Made by a program: the position numbers and the translations under genes. Shown one piece after another: positions 54,191 through 64,000 of a stretch of 64,000 nucleotides of DNA. Where the stretch lies: contig CALLQI010000014.1 of the NCBI GenBank assembly GCA_938014885.1, positions 1 through 64,000 of the forward strand. The letters are read 5' to 3'. Position 1 is the stretch's first letter, and the number at the start of each line of letters is the position of its first letter. The DNA comes from an uncultured bacterium (GTDB lineage: Bacteria > Planctomycetota > UBA8742 > UBA2392). A model generated the notes under the pieces. It worked only from the letters and a program-made list of their open reading frames with translations. It was not told where the DNA came from and ran no database searches.

Positions 54191-55851
54191 GGCGTGCCCC
54201 CTTCTGTGCCGAAGTCGAGCACCAGCGTGTGCACCACATCGAGACCCTGGGTTTCGCGGTTTTCTTCAGCCTTGCCGGTCTCGACGTTGGCGACGCCGGG
54301 CAGCTTGGTCAGCACGTCGCGTAACTGGTTGTTGACCGCAATGGGGTCATTGCCGGCGCCGCGCTCAATGAAGAAGGTCATCTTCATGATGGTGCGCGGC
54401 TTGAAGTCTTTGTCGCCCTTGGGGTTCTTGGTCTCGGTCAGTAATTCCACCTTGCGGATGCGGACTTCGTCGGGCCGCACGCGCGAGAATTCAAGCAGCA
54501 CGTTCGTGGAAACGCGGCCGGGGCCGGTGGCCACGAGGGCGGCGTCGGCCCTCTTTTCGGCGCGGTCGTGCGACTTCTCGTACATCGCCATCTCGCCGCT
54601 GGCCCCTAGGTAGCGGCCGATCGGGCCCTGCTGGCGCTGCTTCAGCAATGTGCCGGCGTCATCGACGCTGCGGCTTGTCAGGATGTAGAGCGGCAGCAGC
54701 ACCGCGACCACCACGGCGGCGGCCAAGTAAAGGAACAGGCTGTGGTTCAAGAATTCGCGGCGCTTGCGGACGCTGCCGGGCAGGAACTCGGCGCGTTCGG
54801 CCTTGGCGTCACTGGCCAGTGCGGCAAGCCCCAGCGCCATGGCCAGAGCCGGGCGATAGCTGTTGGCGGTTTCGCGGGTGGTGTCGTCCGCGCCCTCAAG
54901 GTCGATGCGCGCCAGCGGGTCCAGCACTTCGACCGTCTTGCGCGTGCGGTTCATCATCAGTTCGCGCAGGCCGGGGATGGCGGCGCCGGGCCCGCAGATC
55001 ACGAACTTGCGGGCTTCCAGCTTGGGGGCCTTTTGCGCGCCTTTGGCCAGCATTACCGACGCGCCGATCTGCTGGATCAACCGCGACGCGACTTCCTGGC
55101 CGGCCTGCACACCGCGGTCGCCGCTGATGTTGTCGGCGGCGACACTGGGGCGCAGGTCTACCTTCTGGAACAGCACCTGGCGCACGGCATCGCGGTCGGG
55201 GCCGAAGATAGGCATCAGCTGGCCGATGAAGTCATTCACGCCCATAGCCATGGTGCGGCAGTAGAGAAGCTTGTTTTCGCGCACCAGCACGATGTCGCTG
55301 TGGTCGTCGCCGATGTTGCAGACCAGGATGACGTTTTCGTCTTCCGCGACGCCCGACATCAGCACCGCTTGGAAAAGGGCCGCGCAACCGGGCACCAGTG
55401 GCCCGGTTTCAATGCCGGAAGCGCTGAGGCAGTTCGAGTAAAAGTCGATCACTTCTTCGCGGGCCAGCGCGATGTGCAGCACCGGCGCATAGTCGAAGTC
55501 AACGCCGCTGACGTAGTCGGCCAGGATGCTGGCATCGCCACCGCCGACTTCTTCCGCTTCCATCTGCACCTGCTGCTCGATCAGGCGCTGGTTGCCAGTG
55601 GCCGGCGCGAAGCGGTAGTACACGTCTTTACCCGGCACCAGCGTGGCGGGGTTTGCCGCCTTGATGCCAAGCGCCGAGAGGTTCTGGAACGTGCGGCCGA
55701 GTGGCGCACCGTCGTAGAACTCGGGCTTCTGTTCGTTGTCCACGGCGAGGCCGGGCAGCGCGAGCGCCGTCTTCAGACGCCACGACCCACCCTTGCGGGA
55801 TAGCCCCACAAGCATGGAGAGGTTGCTGCCTACGTCGAGTCCGTATCCCAT
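54187..55851 (-). CDS. PilM-PilN fusion, type IV pilus/T2SS inner-membrane platform
   Basis: 554 aa. Residues 1-340 look like PilM, an FtsA-like actin fold: G-L-D-V-G-S-N-L-S-M-L-V-G-L at the start, V-C-N-I-G-D-D-H-S-D-I-V-L-V (phosphate-loop type), V-I-C-G-P-G-A-A-I-P-G-L-R-E-L. A transmembrane helix near 365-388 and a ~160-residue periplasmic ferredoxin-like part (D-P-I-A-V-N-N-Q-L-R-D-V-L-T-K-L-P-G-V) look like PilN. In most bacteria these are separate genes; GspL of type II systems has the same fused layout. Overlaps the next gene by four bases. Confidence 0.82.
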   Translation of the reverse strand: MGYGLDVGSNLSMLVGLSRKGGSWRLKTALALPGLAVDNEQKPEFYDGAPLGRTFQNLSALGIKAANPATLVPGKDVYYRFAPATGNQRLIEQQVQMEAEEVGGGDASILADYVSGVDFDYAPVLHIALAREEVIDFYSNCLSASGIETGPLVPGCAALFQAVLMSGVAEDENVILVCNIGDDHSDIVLVRENKLLYCRTMAMGVNDFIGQLMPIFGPDRDAVRQVLFQKVDLRPSVAADNISGDRGVQAGQEVASRLIQQIGASVMLAKGAQKAPKLEARKFVICGPGAAIPGLRELMMNRTRKTVEVLDPLARIDLEGADDTTRETANSYRPALAMALGLAALASDAKAERAEFLPGSVRKRREFLNHSLFLYLAAAVVVAVLLPLYILTSRSVDDAGTLLKQRQQGPIGRYLGASGEMAMYEKSHDRAEKRADAALVATGPGRVSTNVLLEFSRVRPDEVRIRKVELLTETKNPKGDKDFKPRTIMKMTFFIERGAGNDPIAVNNQLRDVLTKLPGVANVETGKAEENRETQGLDVVHTLVLDFGTEGGTP

Positions 55852-55856
55852 GTTCG

Positions 55857-55926
55857 GTGCTCAGTGTTTGGTGCTCGGTGCTCGGTGTTCAGTGCTTCGT
55901 GCTTCGTGCTTCGTGTTTCGTGCTTG
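55857..55926. repeat. Tandem 7-bp repeat, unit GTGYTYR, ten copies
   Basis: Ten head-to-tail 7-bp units (GTGCTCA, GTGTTTG, GTGCTCG, GTGCTTC and so on) between the start of the PilM-PilN gene and the stop of the FHA gene. Same unit as 23-78. Confidence 0.85.
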
Positions 55927-55973
55927 ATGATCAGGTTTGGAGTGAGACACAAGCTCGTGACACCAGACTCCAA

Positions 55974-56002
55974 CCCTATCCCTAACCCTGCCCCTGACTC
56001 CC
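55974..56002 (-). repeat. Five-run G tract after the FHA gene (G-quadruplex pattern)
   Basis: Minus-strand runs GGG, GGGG, GGG, GGG and GGG with loops of five bases or fewer. It lies just downstream of the FHA gene's stop. Confidence 0.75.
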
Positions 56003-56008
56003 GCCTCG

Positions 56009-59000
56009 CTACTGCCCCTTCGGCGGCAGGTCGGATGGCAACTTCAACCGTAACGTGGCGATCTTGCTGCCGATGGCGCTGTCGCGTTGCAGCCACAGCG
56101 TCGGCAGAGTGTCGCCGGAAACATCCACATCGCGCAGCCAGCCCTTTTGTTCCGCGTTCAGGATCTTTGCCAGCAGCTTGCTGTCGATCAGGTCCAGCAG
56201 GTCACGGGCCATCACCGCGCGGTCGCGGGCGATGTTCTGCAGGCCCTGCTTCTTGAAGGCGTCCACTTCATCAAGCATCAGTGCCGCGACTTCCACGGCG
56301 CGTTCCTTGGCTTCGATACCGCGCAGGCAGCGCGGGTAGGCGGAGATCACCCGCTGCAGTTTCAGCATGCCCTGGATGACCTGGCCGCTGTCGAGGAAAT
56401 CGCGCGCGCTGACCAAGTAGTTTTCGCTGTCCCGCTGCTCGATCTCGACCTCCAGCAGAAACAACTGTTTGCGCGCCACGGCGTCCAGCGCCACGAAGTC
56501 GTTTACCACCTCCACCAGCTGGCGCATGGCGTCGCGCGCCACGGCCGAGGCCTGCTTGCAGCGCTCGCTCATGCCGTCCGAGCCGGCCTTGCGCAGCACG
56601 GGCAGAGAGGTTTCGTCCCAGGGCTGCTTCTGGTTTCGCAGCAGCTCTGCGGTTTCGATGGCCTCGCGCATCGCGCTGCGGTACAGCTGCTCGTTGCGTG
56701 AAAGCTGCGGCACATTCACACCGTCGCGCAGTTCAATCAGGCGCAGGCGGTAGTACTTGGCGGCGCTGTCGATGGCGTCGGCGGCGAGCACCAGCTGCGG
56801 CTGGTTGAACGGAAAGTCGGCAAAGATGCTGACCGCGCGGTTGATGCGCTCGATCTGCGTTTCGCCGGGCTGCACCTGAGCGATCAGCGACACGCGCTGC
56901 TCAAGCTCGGACATGCCGGTGCCAATGCCGATGCCCAGCTGAAGGCGGTTGGCGTGTTGCACGAACAGCTCACGGCCCGTGGCCACGCGCTGCACGCGCA
57001 CCAGCGGGGTGGTGTCGCCCAGCGCCAGAATCATGTTGCCGGTGCCGGTGTTGGCGGCCAGCAGCGTGTGGAATGTGGCGTTGCCGCCGGCGCCGATGTC
57101 GTGCCTGAACTCTTCCGGTTGTTCGCTGCCCTTGCGCAGGCGCACCAGTTCAGCCGGTGCAAACGTCCCGGTCAGCAGCACACTGATGCCGATGTAGCGC
57201 GAGGCCTTGGAAGCGTCACCACCGGCGGCCGGTCCGACCGAGGCCAGGATCTGCGGCTTGCCGTCCTGGATGCCCAGTTGCAGTGAAAGCAGCATCTCAA
57301 GCTCGGCCATCGGGTCGAAATACTTGTACTTCAGCGCCAGCGCCGATGCGGTTTCATTCACTTCAAGCGGCGCGGTCATCGTGAACAGCGGGTCCAGCGG
57401 GTCCAGCCGGTTTTCGGACTGGTGCAGCAGCACCCGGGCGTCACGCAGCAGTTCGCCGTCGGGGCCGTTCAGCGTAAAGCCGCCGGCGGGCGAAACGACC
57501 CAGCCGGTGCCCCCGCCGAATTGCATCGAAGCCGCTTTCAGCCGCCCTTCCGGGGCGCTGCTGGCACTGATGCTGACGTCGTCATAGCTGACGATGCCAG
57601 GCAGGCCCATGATCCCGAAGCCTACGGCGAACGCCTTGGCACCCGGAGGGGCCACGGCACTGCCCTTCAGTTCCGTCCATTCGGTCATGCGGGTGCGGGC
57701 CGTGACCGGGCTTACCAGCATTGGCTCACGGTCGCGCGGGTGGGCGAACCAGAACACGCTGACCAGTGCGCTGCCGAAGCGGTTGTTGCCTGCGTCGGCA
57801 TTCAGCGCAAACACGCTGACATCCACGCCCGCGCCGGGCACTTCCATGGTTTCGGTCATCACGAAGCTGGCTTCGTTGGCTGAATTGAAGCGCGAAATCT
57901 GCATCGCGTAACGGCCGCCACGCGCGCCCTCAACCAGGTTAAAGCTGTCCGTGCCGCTGATCAGGTAGCGCCAGCCGACCGCAAACCCGCCGTCGTCGCG
58001 TTCGTCAAAGCTGGGGTTCTTCTTCAGCAGGCCGCCGTCGCGGGCCATGGGAAAGCCGTCTTCGCCGGTGCTGCCGCTGCTTGGGTCGTCCTTCAGCATC
58101 GTCCAGGCGGCAAACAGCACCGCCGCCGCGACCGCCAGCACCACCACCACCTCAATGATCGTGAACACTGTGCTGCCGCTGCCCTTGAACTTGATCTGCT
58201 GCGACAGTGCGGCGCGGTCTTCGTCGTCGGCGGCCTCAAGCTCGGCTTCGCTGGCTTCGCCGACGCCCTGGCCGGCGGGCGCGATCACGGTGGGCGAGTG
58301 GCCCGGGTCTTCCAGGTCTGCGGCGTCGCCGGCGGCGTCAGGCGAAGAAAGGCGGCGCTGTACTTCGTCGCGGGCCATTTCCGGGGCGGTAGCCCCGCTG
58401 CTGAGTGCCGGCTTGCCCTGCATTTCGAACTTGAACAGCTGCGTACCAACAATGACCTTCATGCCGGTCTTGAGCACCACCTTGCCGGTGATGCGCGTGC
58501 CGTTGACGGTCACGCCGTTGGTGCTGCCCAGGTCTTCGATCAGGAACTGCAGGCCGTCGCGGGTGATGCGCGCGTGGTGGCCTGAAGACTTGCCGTCGCC
58601 GTCCAGCACCAGGTGATTGTCTGACTTGCGCCCGATGTTGAAAGGGTCATGGGTAATCGGGTGAATCTTGTCGGCCAGGCTGCCCTTGATCAGGATCAGC
58701 GCCGCCGGTGCCACCACCGTGCGCGTGCTGTCGGCCCGCTCAGGCGTGGCCTTGGCCAGGCTTTGGTCAGAAAGGTCCAGGCTGCTTGTGGCCGCGGTGC
58801 CGCGCGTACTCTGCACGCCCTGCATGACGGTCTTGGCACCGGCACCTGTACCCTCGAACATCATGTCGCAGGCGCCGATAGTGACGACATCGCCGGCCTT
58901 GACCATGGATTCGCGGATGCGGCGGCCATTGACGAAGGTGCCGTTCTGGCTTTCAAGGTCCATGACGACCCAGGTGCCATCATCGCGGGGTTCATACTTG

Positions 59001-59128
59001 CAATGGGCGCGGGAAAGCCGGTTGTCTTTGACGACCACGTTGGCGTGCTGCGCCGACCGACCGACGGTCACAGGACCGGTCAGGTCCACGGCGGGGTGCT
59101 CGTTGTTTTTGAAAACGATCCGGGGCAT
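56009..59128 (-). CDS. Double FHA-domain transmembrane protein with large C-terminal region
   Basis: 1039 aa from ATG 59128. FHA domain 1 (about 20-80: V-G-R-S, L-S-R-A-H-C, S-Q-N-G-T-F-V-N-G) and FHA domain 2 (about 165-230: I-G-R-K-S-D-N, S-G-H-H-A, S-T-N-G-V-T-V-N-G) bind phosphothreonine peptides on the cytoplasmic side. A transmembrane helix lies at about 320-342. The outer part contains a carbohydrate-binding-like beta-sandwich (~370-560) and a long helical/TPR-like C terminus. First gene of the minus-strand pilus-like cluster, so it may couple Ser/Thr kinase signalling to assembly (inference). Confidence 0.85.
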   Translation of the reverse strand: MPRIVFKNNEHPAVDLTGPVTVGRSAQHANVVVKDNRLSRAHCKYEPRDDGTWVVMDLESQNGTFVNGRRIRESMVKAGDVVTIGACDMMFEGTGAGAKTVMQGVQSTRGTAATSSLDLSDQSLAKATPERADSTRTVVAPAALILIKGSLADKIHPITHDPFNIGRKSDNHLVLDGDGKSSGHHARITRDGLQFLIEDLGSTNGVTVNGTRITGKVVLKTGMKVIVGTQLFKFEMQGKPALSSGATAPEMARDEVQRRLSSPDAAGDAADLEDPGHSPTVIAPAGQGVGEASEAELEAADDEDRAALSQQIKFKGSGSTVFTIIEVVVVLAVAAAVLFAAWTMLKDDPSSGSTGEDGFPMARDGGLLKKNPSFDERDDGGFAVGWRYLISGTDSFNLVEGARGGRYAMQISRFNSANEASFVMTETMEVPGAGVDVSVFALNADAGNNRFGSALVSVFWFAHPRDREPMLVSPVTARTRMTEWTELKGSAVAPPGAKAFAVGFGIMGLPGIVSYDDVSISASSAPEGRLKAASMQFGGGTGWVVSPAGGFTLNGPDGELLRDARVLLHQSENRLDPLDPLFTMTAPLEVNETASALALKYKYFDPMAELEMLLSLQLGIQDGKPQILASVGPAAGGDASKASRYIGISVLLTGTFAPAELVRLRKGSEQPEEFRHDIGAGGNATFHTLLAANTGTGNMILALGDTTPLVRVQRVATGRELFVQHANRLQLGIGIGTGMSELEQRVSLIAQVQPGETQIERINRAVSIFADFPFNQPQLVLAADAIDSAAKYYRLRLIELRDGVNVPQLSRNEQLYRSAMREAIETAELLRNQKQPWDETSLPVLRKAGSDGMSERCKQASAVARDAMRQLVEVVNDFVALDAVARKQLFLLEVEIEQRDSENYLVSARDFLDSGQVIQGMLKLQRVISAYPRCLRGIEAKERAVEVAALMLDEVDAFKKQGLQNIARDRAVMARDLLDLIDSKLLAKILNAEQKGWLRDVDVSGDTLPTLWLQRDSAIGSKIATLRLKLPSDLPPKGQ

Positions 59129-59397
59129 AGCGCGGCGCGCAACCTGCAACAAGTAAGGGGAAGACGAGTCTACGCCCAACCCAAGGCTGTGACAAGGATT
59201 GCTGCAATCAAGCCTTCGCGAAACTGGGGGATGATGGGGTATCTAACCCAATCCGCGAGGCCGGGTTGCGCTACTGCCTCGAGTCGCGGCATCTGGCCGG
59301 GTTGTAGCACCGGGCCGGGGCCCTTGCGCCATCGGTAAGCCAGGAAAGCAAGCGAGGCCGGCAGTGCCGGCCTCGCGAAAGCAATCAATATCAACGA
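59129..59397. other. Intergenic region with the icd terminator
   Basis: 269 bp between the FHA gene start and the end of icd. Besides the terminator at 59352-59376 I see no gene or clear site. Confidence 0.6.
59352..59376 (-). terminator. Terminator after icd
   Basis: GCGAGGCCGGC, loop AGT, GCCGGCCTCGC, a perfect 11-bp stem, with TTGCTTTCC following on the minus strand. Confidence 0.85.
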
Positions 59398-60675
<1,278 letters not shown>

Positions 60676-60790
60676 GTGAGCCCTCGCTAGTGGGGAAGCG
60701 GCGGCATACTAGGTAGCCTGACCGCAGGGTCAACCAACCGCGCGCCGTGACAGAACAGACATTGGCGACCTCTCGACCGCTGTTAATGAA

Positions 60791-60821
60791 GAAGAGGCCG
60801 GCGTGGGGTTCCGGCCTCTTC
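60791..60821 (-). terminator. Terminator after the large surface protein gene
   Basis: GAAGAGGCCGG, loop CGTGGGGTT, CCGGCCTCTTC, a perfect 11-bp stem; CTTCATTAAC follows on the minus strand. Confidence 0.85.
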
Positions 60822-60848
60822 GGGTCGACACGGGGTGCGGTTCCGTGT

Positions 60849-63800
60849 CTAGGCTTTGCGGCGGCGCAGCAGCGGCGCGAGCAGCAGCAGCGCCAGCATC
60901 CAGGCGTGGCTGCCAGTGCCTACGTTGCAGCCGGCCGGGTTGCCAGCCGGGTCCTTGGCGATGTGGCCGAACGGCGGAGCCACGGGCAGCTCAACCTGCA
61001 TTTCGTCGGTGCCGAACAGTGCGTCCGTGACCCTGACACGGAAGCGGTACAGGCCGTGCGGGCCGGTGGGCGTGCCGCTGATGGTGCCGTCGGCGGCCAG
61101 CGACAACCCGGCGGGCAGGATGCCGTTGACGTGGCTGAAGCTGTAGGGCGCGGTCCCACCTGAGGCCGTCAACTGGTCTGAGTATGCGACGGCCACTTTG
61201 GCCGGGGCCAGCGGCAGCGGGTTCAAGACCACTCCATTGGGGTCGAGGCCGTTGCCGCGCAGGTGGAACTCGAAGACGGTGCTGGCGGACGCATCGTTGT
61301 GTTCGATGCGGGCCACTGCCTGCTTGGGTCCCTTTGCAAGGGGATCGAACCACAGCATGAAGCTGGTGTGCTGGTTCGCGCCGATGGTGATGCTGGTCTG
61401 GCCGATGTCCATGAGGAAGTCGCCGACGTTGACACCCGCAATCGTGGGCCAGTTGGTGAGGATCAGGTCCTGCCAGCCATCGTTGTGGATGAAGACTTCC
61501 AGGCCGGCTGTGGCACCGGCGTGCACGTCCTGGTCGCCGAAATCAGTGGGGCCGACGGCGGGCGCGCCGTTGACCAGCGCGCTGCCATGCACGCTGCCCA
61601 GCGTGACACGAATCTGCGGTGCGTTGAGTACGCCCATGCCCGCCACTGAGAAGGTGAACGGGTTGCTGGTTCCGGTGTCATTGTGGGTGAAGGCAAACTG
61701 GGCCGCGTAGCTGCCGGCGCTGTTGGGGTCAAAGTGAATGAAGAAGCTCGTGCTTTGCCCGGCCGGGATGCTGGTGGCGGTGCCGCTGGTGTCGATGGTG
61801 AATTCCGGCGTGGCCGGAGTCGTGGTCATCGTCGGCAGGCCGATCACGAGTGTCGCGCCGCCCTGGTTTTCGATGTCGAAGCGGCGGGTCAGCGGCCCGG
61901 CGCTGAAGTCGTGGGCGCCGAAATCAAGCCCGCCAACGGCCGGACTACCATTGCTGATGTCGTTGCCGGTCACGTTGTCCAGCAGCCTAAGCGCCGGTGT
62001 GCTGGTGACGCCCACGCCCTGAATTTCGAACGTGAACGGTGTGCCGGTGTTGGGCGCAGAGTGGGTGAAGGTCACAGTAGCTGTCTTCAGGCCCGGGCTC
62101 GTGGGCGCGAAACGGATCGTGAACCACACGTCGTTCTGGCCCTGTGCCGGTGTGTCATCCCAGGGAACCTGCGTGTACAGGCTGAACTGTGAGGCATCGG
62201 GCCCCGTGATCTGGGGCGGCTGCACATTGAACGTGTTGCTGGTGGTGCTCTTGCAGATGATATAGGTGTGCGGGCTCGTGGTGCCGACCAGGCGACTGCC
62301 GAAGTCGCGCAGGCCTGCCGGAGCGTCACCGTTGTCTACGAGGTTGGCGCCACTGCTGCCTGCCGGCGCATCCCACACTTCCATCCCGGGCTGCGCGCCG
62401 GGGTAGAAGCCGACCAGCAAGTCAGCGGTCAGCACAACGCCCTTGCCGCTGGTTGCGAGGTGGCCGCGTACATGCACCCGCATCCGGGTTGGCTGCAGCC
62501 ACTGGTAGGGGATGCCGACGCTGTGAAACACGCCCGTGACGCTGTAGCCGGTGCTCAGGTCCGGGACCAACGTCAGCGGGTTATCCAGAGTAAACGTCCC
62601 TGCTGGCAGCCAGCCATTCCAGCCCAGGTTCGGCTCCCAGTTTGAGGCCGGGCCGGGGTTGCCGGGCTGCCAATCCAGCCACACGCCGCCTTCGAACTCA
62701 TCGACGATGATGTCTTCGCCGCTCTGGTTATCGATCTGGAAGGCAAACGCGTGCTGCGCGTTTTCGTACATGACCGGCAGCGCGGGGCCGCCTGTGGAAG
62801 GAACGAAGGTCGCGCCGGAGCTGATGTCAAAGTTGTTCAAGGCTGCGCCGGTCGCCGAATGCCCGGCGCCGACGTACACGTCGTCAATGCACATGCCGCA
62901 GTAGCCAGCGCCGCCCCAGGCGTCGCGATAGCCGACGTTCACAAAGCCAAGGCCGATGCGCACCTGCACCCGTGACTTGCCGGCGGCTACGGCCGAGATG
63001 TCGAACTCGACGGTGGTCCACTCCGTGTCGCCTGCGGGCCAGTAGGACACCGGCAGGTAGGGGCCCTTGATCGGCTTCCACACCAGCGTCCAGTTCACGC
63101 CGTCGTCGCTGACCATGACGCGGGCGTGGTCCCAGTCACCCAGCGAGTGCCAGCGCCGGTAACGCAGGGTCACCGTGCTGAGCGCCGAGCAATCAATGAA
63201 GGGTGAAGTCGCCCAGCGAACCTTCCATACGTCGCCGACTTCGGCCCCGGGGGTGTCATTCAGCAGCATGTTGTCGGTGCTGCCCGGCGTGGCGTCGGTT
63301 GCGGGCTCGGTCGTTTGCGTGCCCCAGTAGTTGATGGCGCTGCCGGCAAAGGCCTGTGCCTGGGTGCGGGCCCAGTCGCCGCCCAGCTTCCAGCCCAGGT
63401 TGGTGCTGAAGGTGTCTTTGAACGGGGCAGCAAAGGCAGGCGGCCACACGGACAGTGTGAGGTCGCGGGTGGCAATTTCGCTGCCCGCGGTGCAGGTGAC
63501 GGTGAAGCTGTAGGTGGGCCGGCCGGCGCCGCTGCCGACGGCCGGAGTGCCCGCTAGCGTGAAGACGTTGCCGTACTGCACCAGCGTCATGCCCGGCGGC
63601 AGCGCGCCTGCCGTCAGCGCCCAGGTGAAGGGGCCACTCTGGTTCACAGCTGCCAAGTCAACCGAATAGGCGTCGCCTTCGACGGCGTCGTCCAGTTTGG
63701 TCTGTTCGACGGCAAACTTGGGGCGCTGCACGTCGATCAGCCAGTCTTCGATTTCGCCAAACCAGAAATAGCCGTCGGTGTTGTAGGTCGGGTTGCCGCC

Positions 63801-64000
63801 CATGGGGTCCTGGATTGTGATGCGCACGCCGACCTTGTCGGTGCCATTGAGCGTGAAGCGCTGCGTGGCCTTGATGCGGATGCTGTCAAAGGTGTACAGG
63901 CCGGTGCCTACCCAGCCGGGGCTGTACTCATAGCGTTCGTCGTCTTCGAAGGTGCCGTTGTCGTTGGCATCGACCCACATGATGAGGTGACCGCCGTTGC
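60849..64000 (-). CDS. Large GEVED / choice-of-anchor-D surface protein, 5' end outside the window
   Basis: At least 1050 aa; the frame stays open through the window's last base, so the N terminus is missing and the ATG at 63980 is not the true start. In order: the end of a GEVED domain (L-I-M-W-V-D-A-N-D-N-G-T-F to F-W-F-G-E-I-E-D-W), a Cadherin/He_PIG-type segment (L-P-P-G-M-T), a laminin-G/immune-activation-like module with C-I-D-D-V-Y-V, then three choice-of-anchor-D repeats (F-G-A-H-D-F-S-A-G-P, I-E-N-Q-G-G-A-T-L-V-I) and an Ig-like putative domain. The C terminus is C-N-V-G-T-G-S-H followed by a hydrophobic helix and L-L-R-R-R-K-A, like a Synerg-CTERM or MYXO-CTERM sorting tail. Confidence 0.85.
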   Translation of the reverse strand, partial: NGGHLIMWVDANDNGTFEDDERYEYSPGWVGTGLYTFDSIRIKATQRFTLNGTDKVGVRITIQDPMGGNPTYNTDGYFWFGEIEDWLIDVQRPKFAVEQTKLDDAVEGDAYSVDLAAVNQSGPFTWALTAGALPPGMTLVQYGNVFTLAGTPAVGSGAGRPTYSFTVTCTAGSEIATRDLTLSVWPPAFAAPFKDTFSTNLGWKLGGDWARTQAQAFAGSAINYWGTQTTEPATDATPGSTDNMLLNDTPGAEVGDVWKVRWATSPFIDCSALSTVTLRYRRWHSLGDWDHARVMVSDDGVNWTLVWKPIKGPYLPVSYWPAGDTEWTTVEFDISAVAAGKSRVQVRIGLGFVNVGYRDAWGGAGYCGMCIDDVYVGAGHSATGAALNNFDISSGATFVPSTGGPALPVMYENAQHAFAFQIDNQSGEDIIVDEFEGGVWLDWQPGNPGPASNWEPNLGWNGWLPAGTFTLDNPLTLVPDLSTGYSVTGVFHSVGIPYQWLQPTRMRVHVRGHLATSGKGVVLTADLLVGFYPGAQPGMEVWDAPAGSSGANLVDNGDAPAGLRDFGSRLVGTTSPHTYIICKSTTSNTFNVQPPQITGPDASQFSLYTQVPWDDTPAQGQNDVWFTIRFAPTSPGLKTATVTFTHSAPNTGTPFTFEIQGVGVTSTPALRLLDNVTGNDISNGSPAVGGLDFGAHDFSAGPLTRRFDIENQGGATLVIGLPTMTTTPATPEFTIDTSGTATSIPAGQSTSFFIHFDPNSAGSYAAQFAFTHNDTGTSNPFTFSVAGMGVLNAPQIRVTLGSVHGSALVNGAPAVGPTDFGDQDVHAGATAGLEVFIHNDGWQDLILTNWPTIAGVNVGDFLMDIGQTSITIGANQHTSFMLWFDPLAKGPKQAVARIEHNDASASTVFEFHLRGNGLDPNGVVLNPLPLAPAKVAVAYSDQLTASGGTAPYSFSHVNGILPAGLSLAADGTISGTPTGPHGLYRFRVRVTDALFGTDEMQVELPVAPPFGHIAKDPAGNPAGCNVGTGSHAWMLALLLLAPLLRRRKA

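Overview
The window is about 64 kb of high-GC DNA (GC-rich third codon positions throughout) from a Gram-negative bacterium. Evidence for an outer membrane: an LptD-like barrel protein, many lipoproteins with lipoboxes, a TatA protein and long secreted repeat proteins. The gene set (paired ECF sigma factor and anti-sigma, double-FHA protein beside a PilM-PilN fusion, GEVED/choice-of-anchor-D surface protein, many stand-alone housekeeping genes) and intergenic boilerplate repeats (7-bp GTGCTCR tandem units, CCACGGAGAACACGGAG inverted repeats, CCCTAACCC tracts) suggest Planctomycetota or a related environmental phylum. There is no rRNA gene, and I saw no tRNA. The assignment is inference. Shine-Dalgarno sequences are visible before many starts. 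TGA is a normal stop in at least seven genes here.

Layout. 1-650 is a repeat-rich intergenic block. 652-3861 is a giant Gly/Asn-repeat lipoprotein. 4015-6985 holds a pterin-synthase homologue (PTPS-III type by motif), a small membrane protein, a flavoprotein and a lipoprotein. 6993-10311 (minus) has rsmH, a secreted dienelactone hydrolase and a ROK kinase. 10405-11025 is an AbrB-Doc toxin-antitoxin pair. 11180-14535 (minus) ends in an ECF sigma/anti-sigma pair, with a divergent histidine kinase and beta-propeller protein (14713-17795), then hutU and a TPR protein. A broken antitoxin gene and AT-richer, repeat-bearing DNA follow (20231-20945).

20946-33419 mixes housekeeping genes: lptD and holB, a solitary atpG, a thiolase, a second ECF sigma factor behind a structured 500-bp upstream region, dapB, and a Mec-type protease next to a cysteine synthase. 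33424-46789 is mostly envelope and respiratory material: a UbiD-family decarboxylase, a giant TPR protein, a zinc-ribbon membrane protein, tatA, a TIM-barrel protein, a c-type cytochrome lipoprotein, a PhoX lipoprotein and a Ser/Pro-linker lipoprotein.

The most notable gene is 46895-47899, a secreted thioredoxin-fold protein whose redox motif reads W-TGA-G-P-C. The in-frame TGA sits exactly where the first active-site cysteine belongs, and a stem-loop 12 nt downstream has the size and position expected of a bacterial SECIS element. This is most simply a UxxC selenoprotein.

49051-59128 (minus) is a type IV pilus/type II secretion-like assembly cluster: double-FHA transmembrane protein, PilM-PilN fusion, PilO-like protein, small membrane protein, giant secreted TPR protein and a GspG-type pseudopilin. 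icd and the 3' part of a large GEVED/choice-of-anchor-D surface protein with a C-terminal sorting tail close the window.
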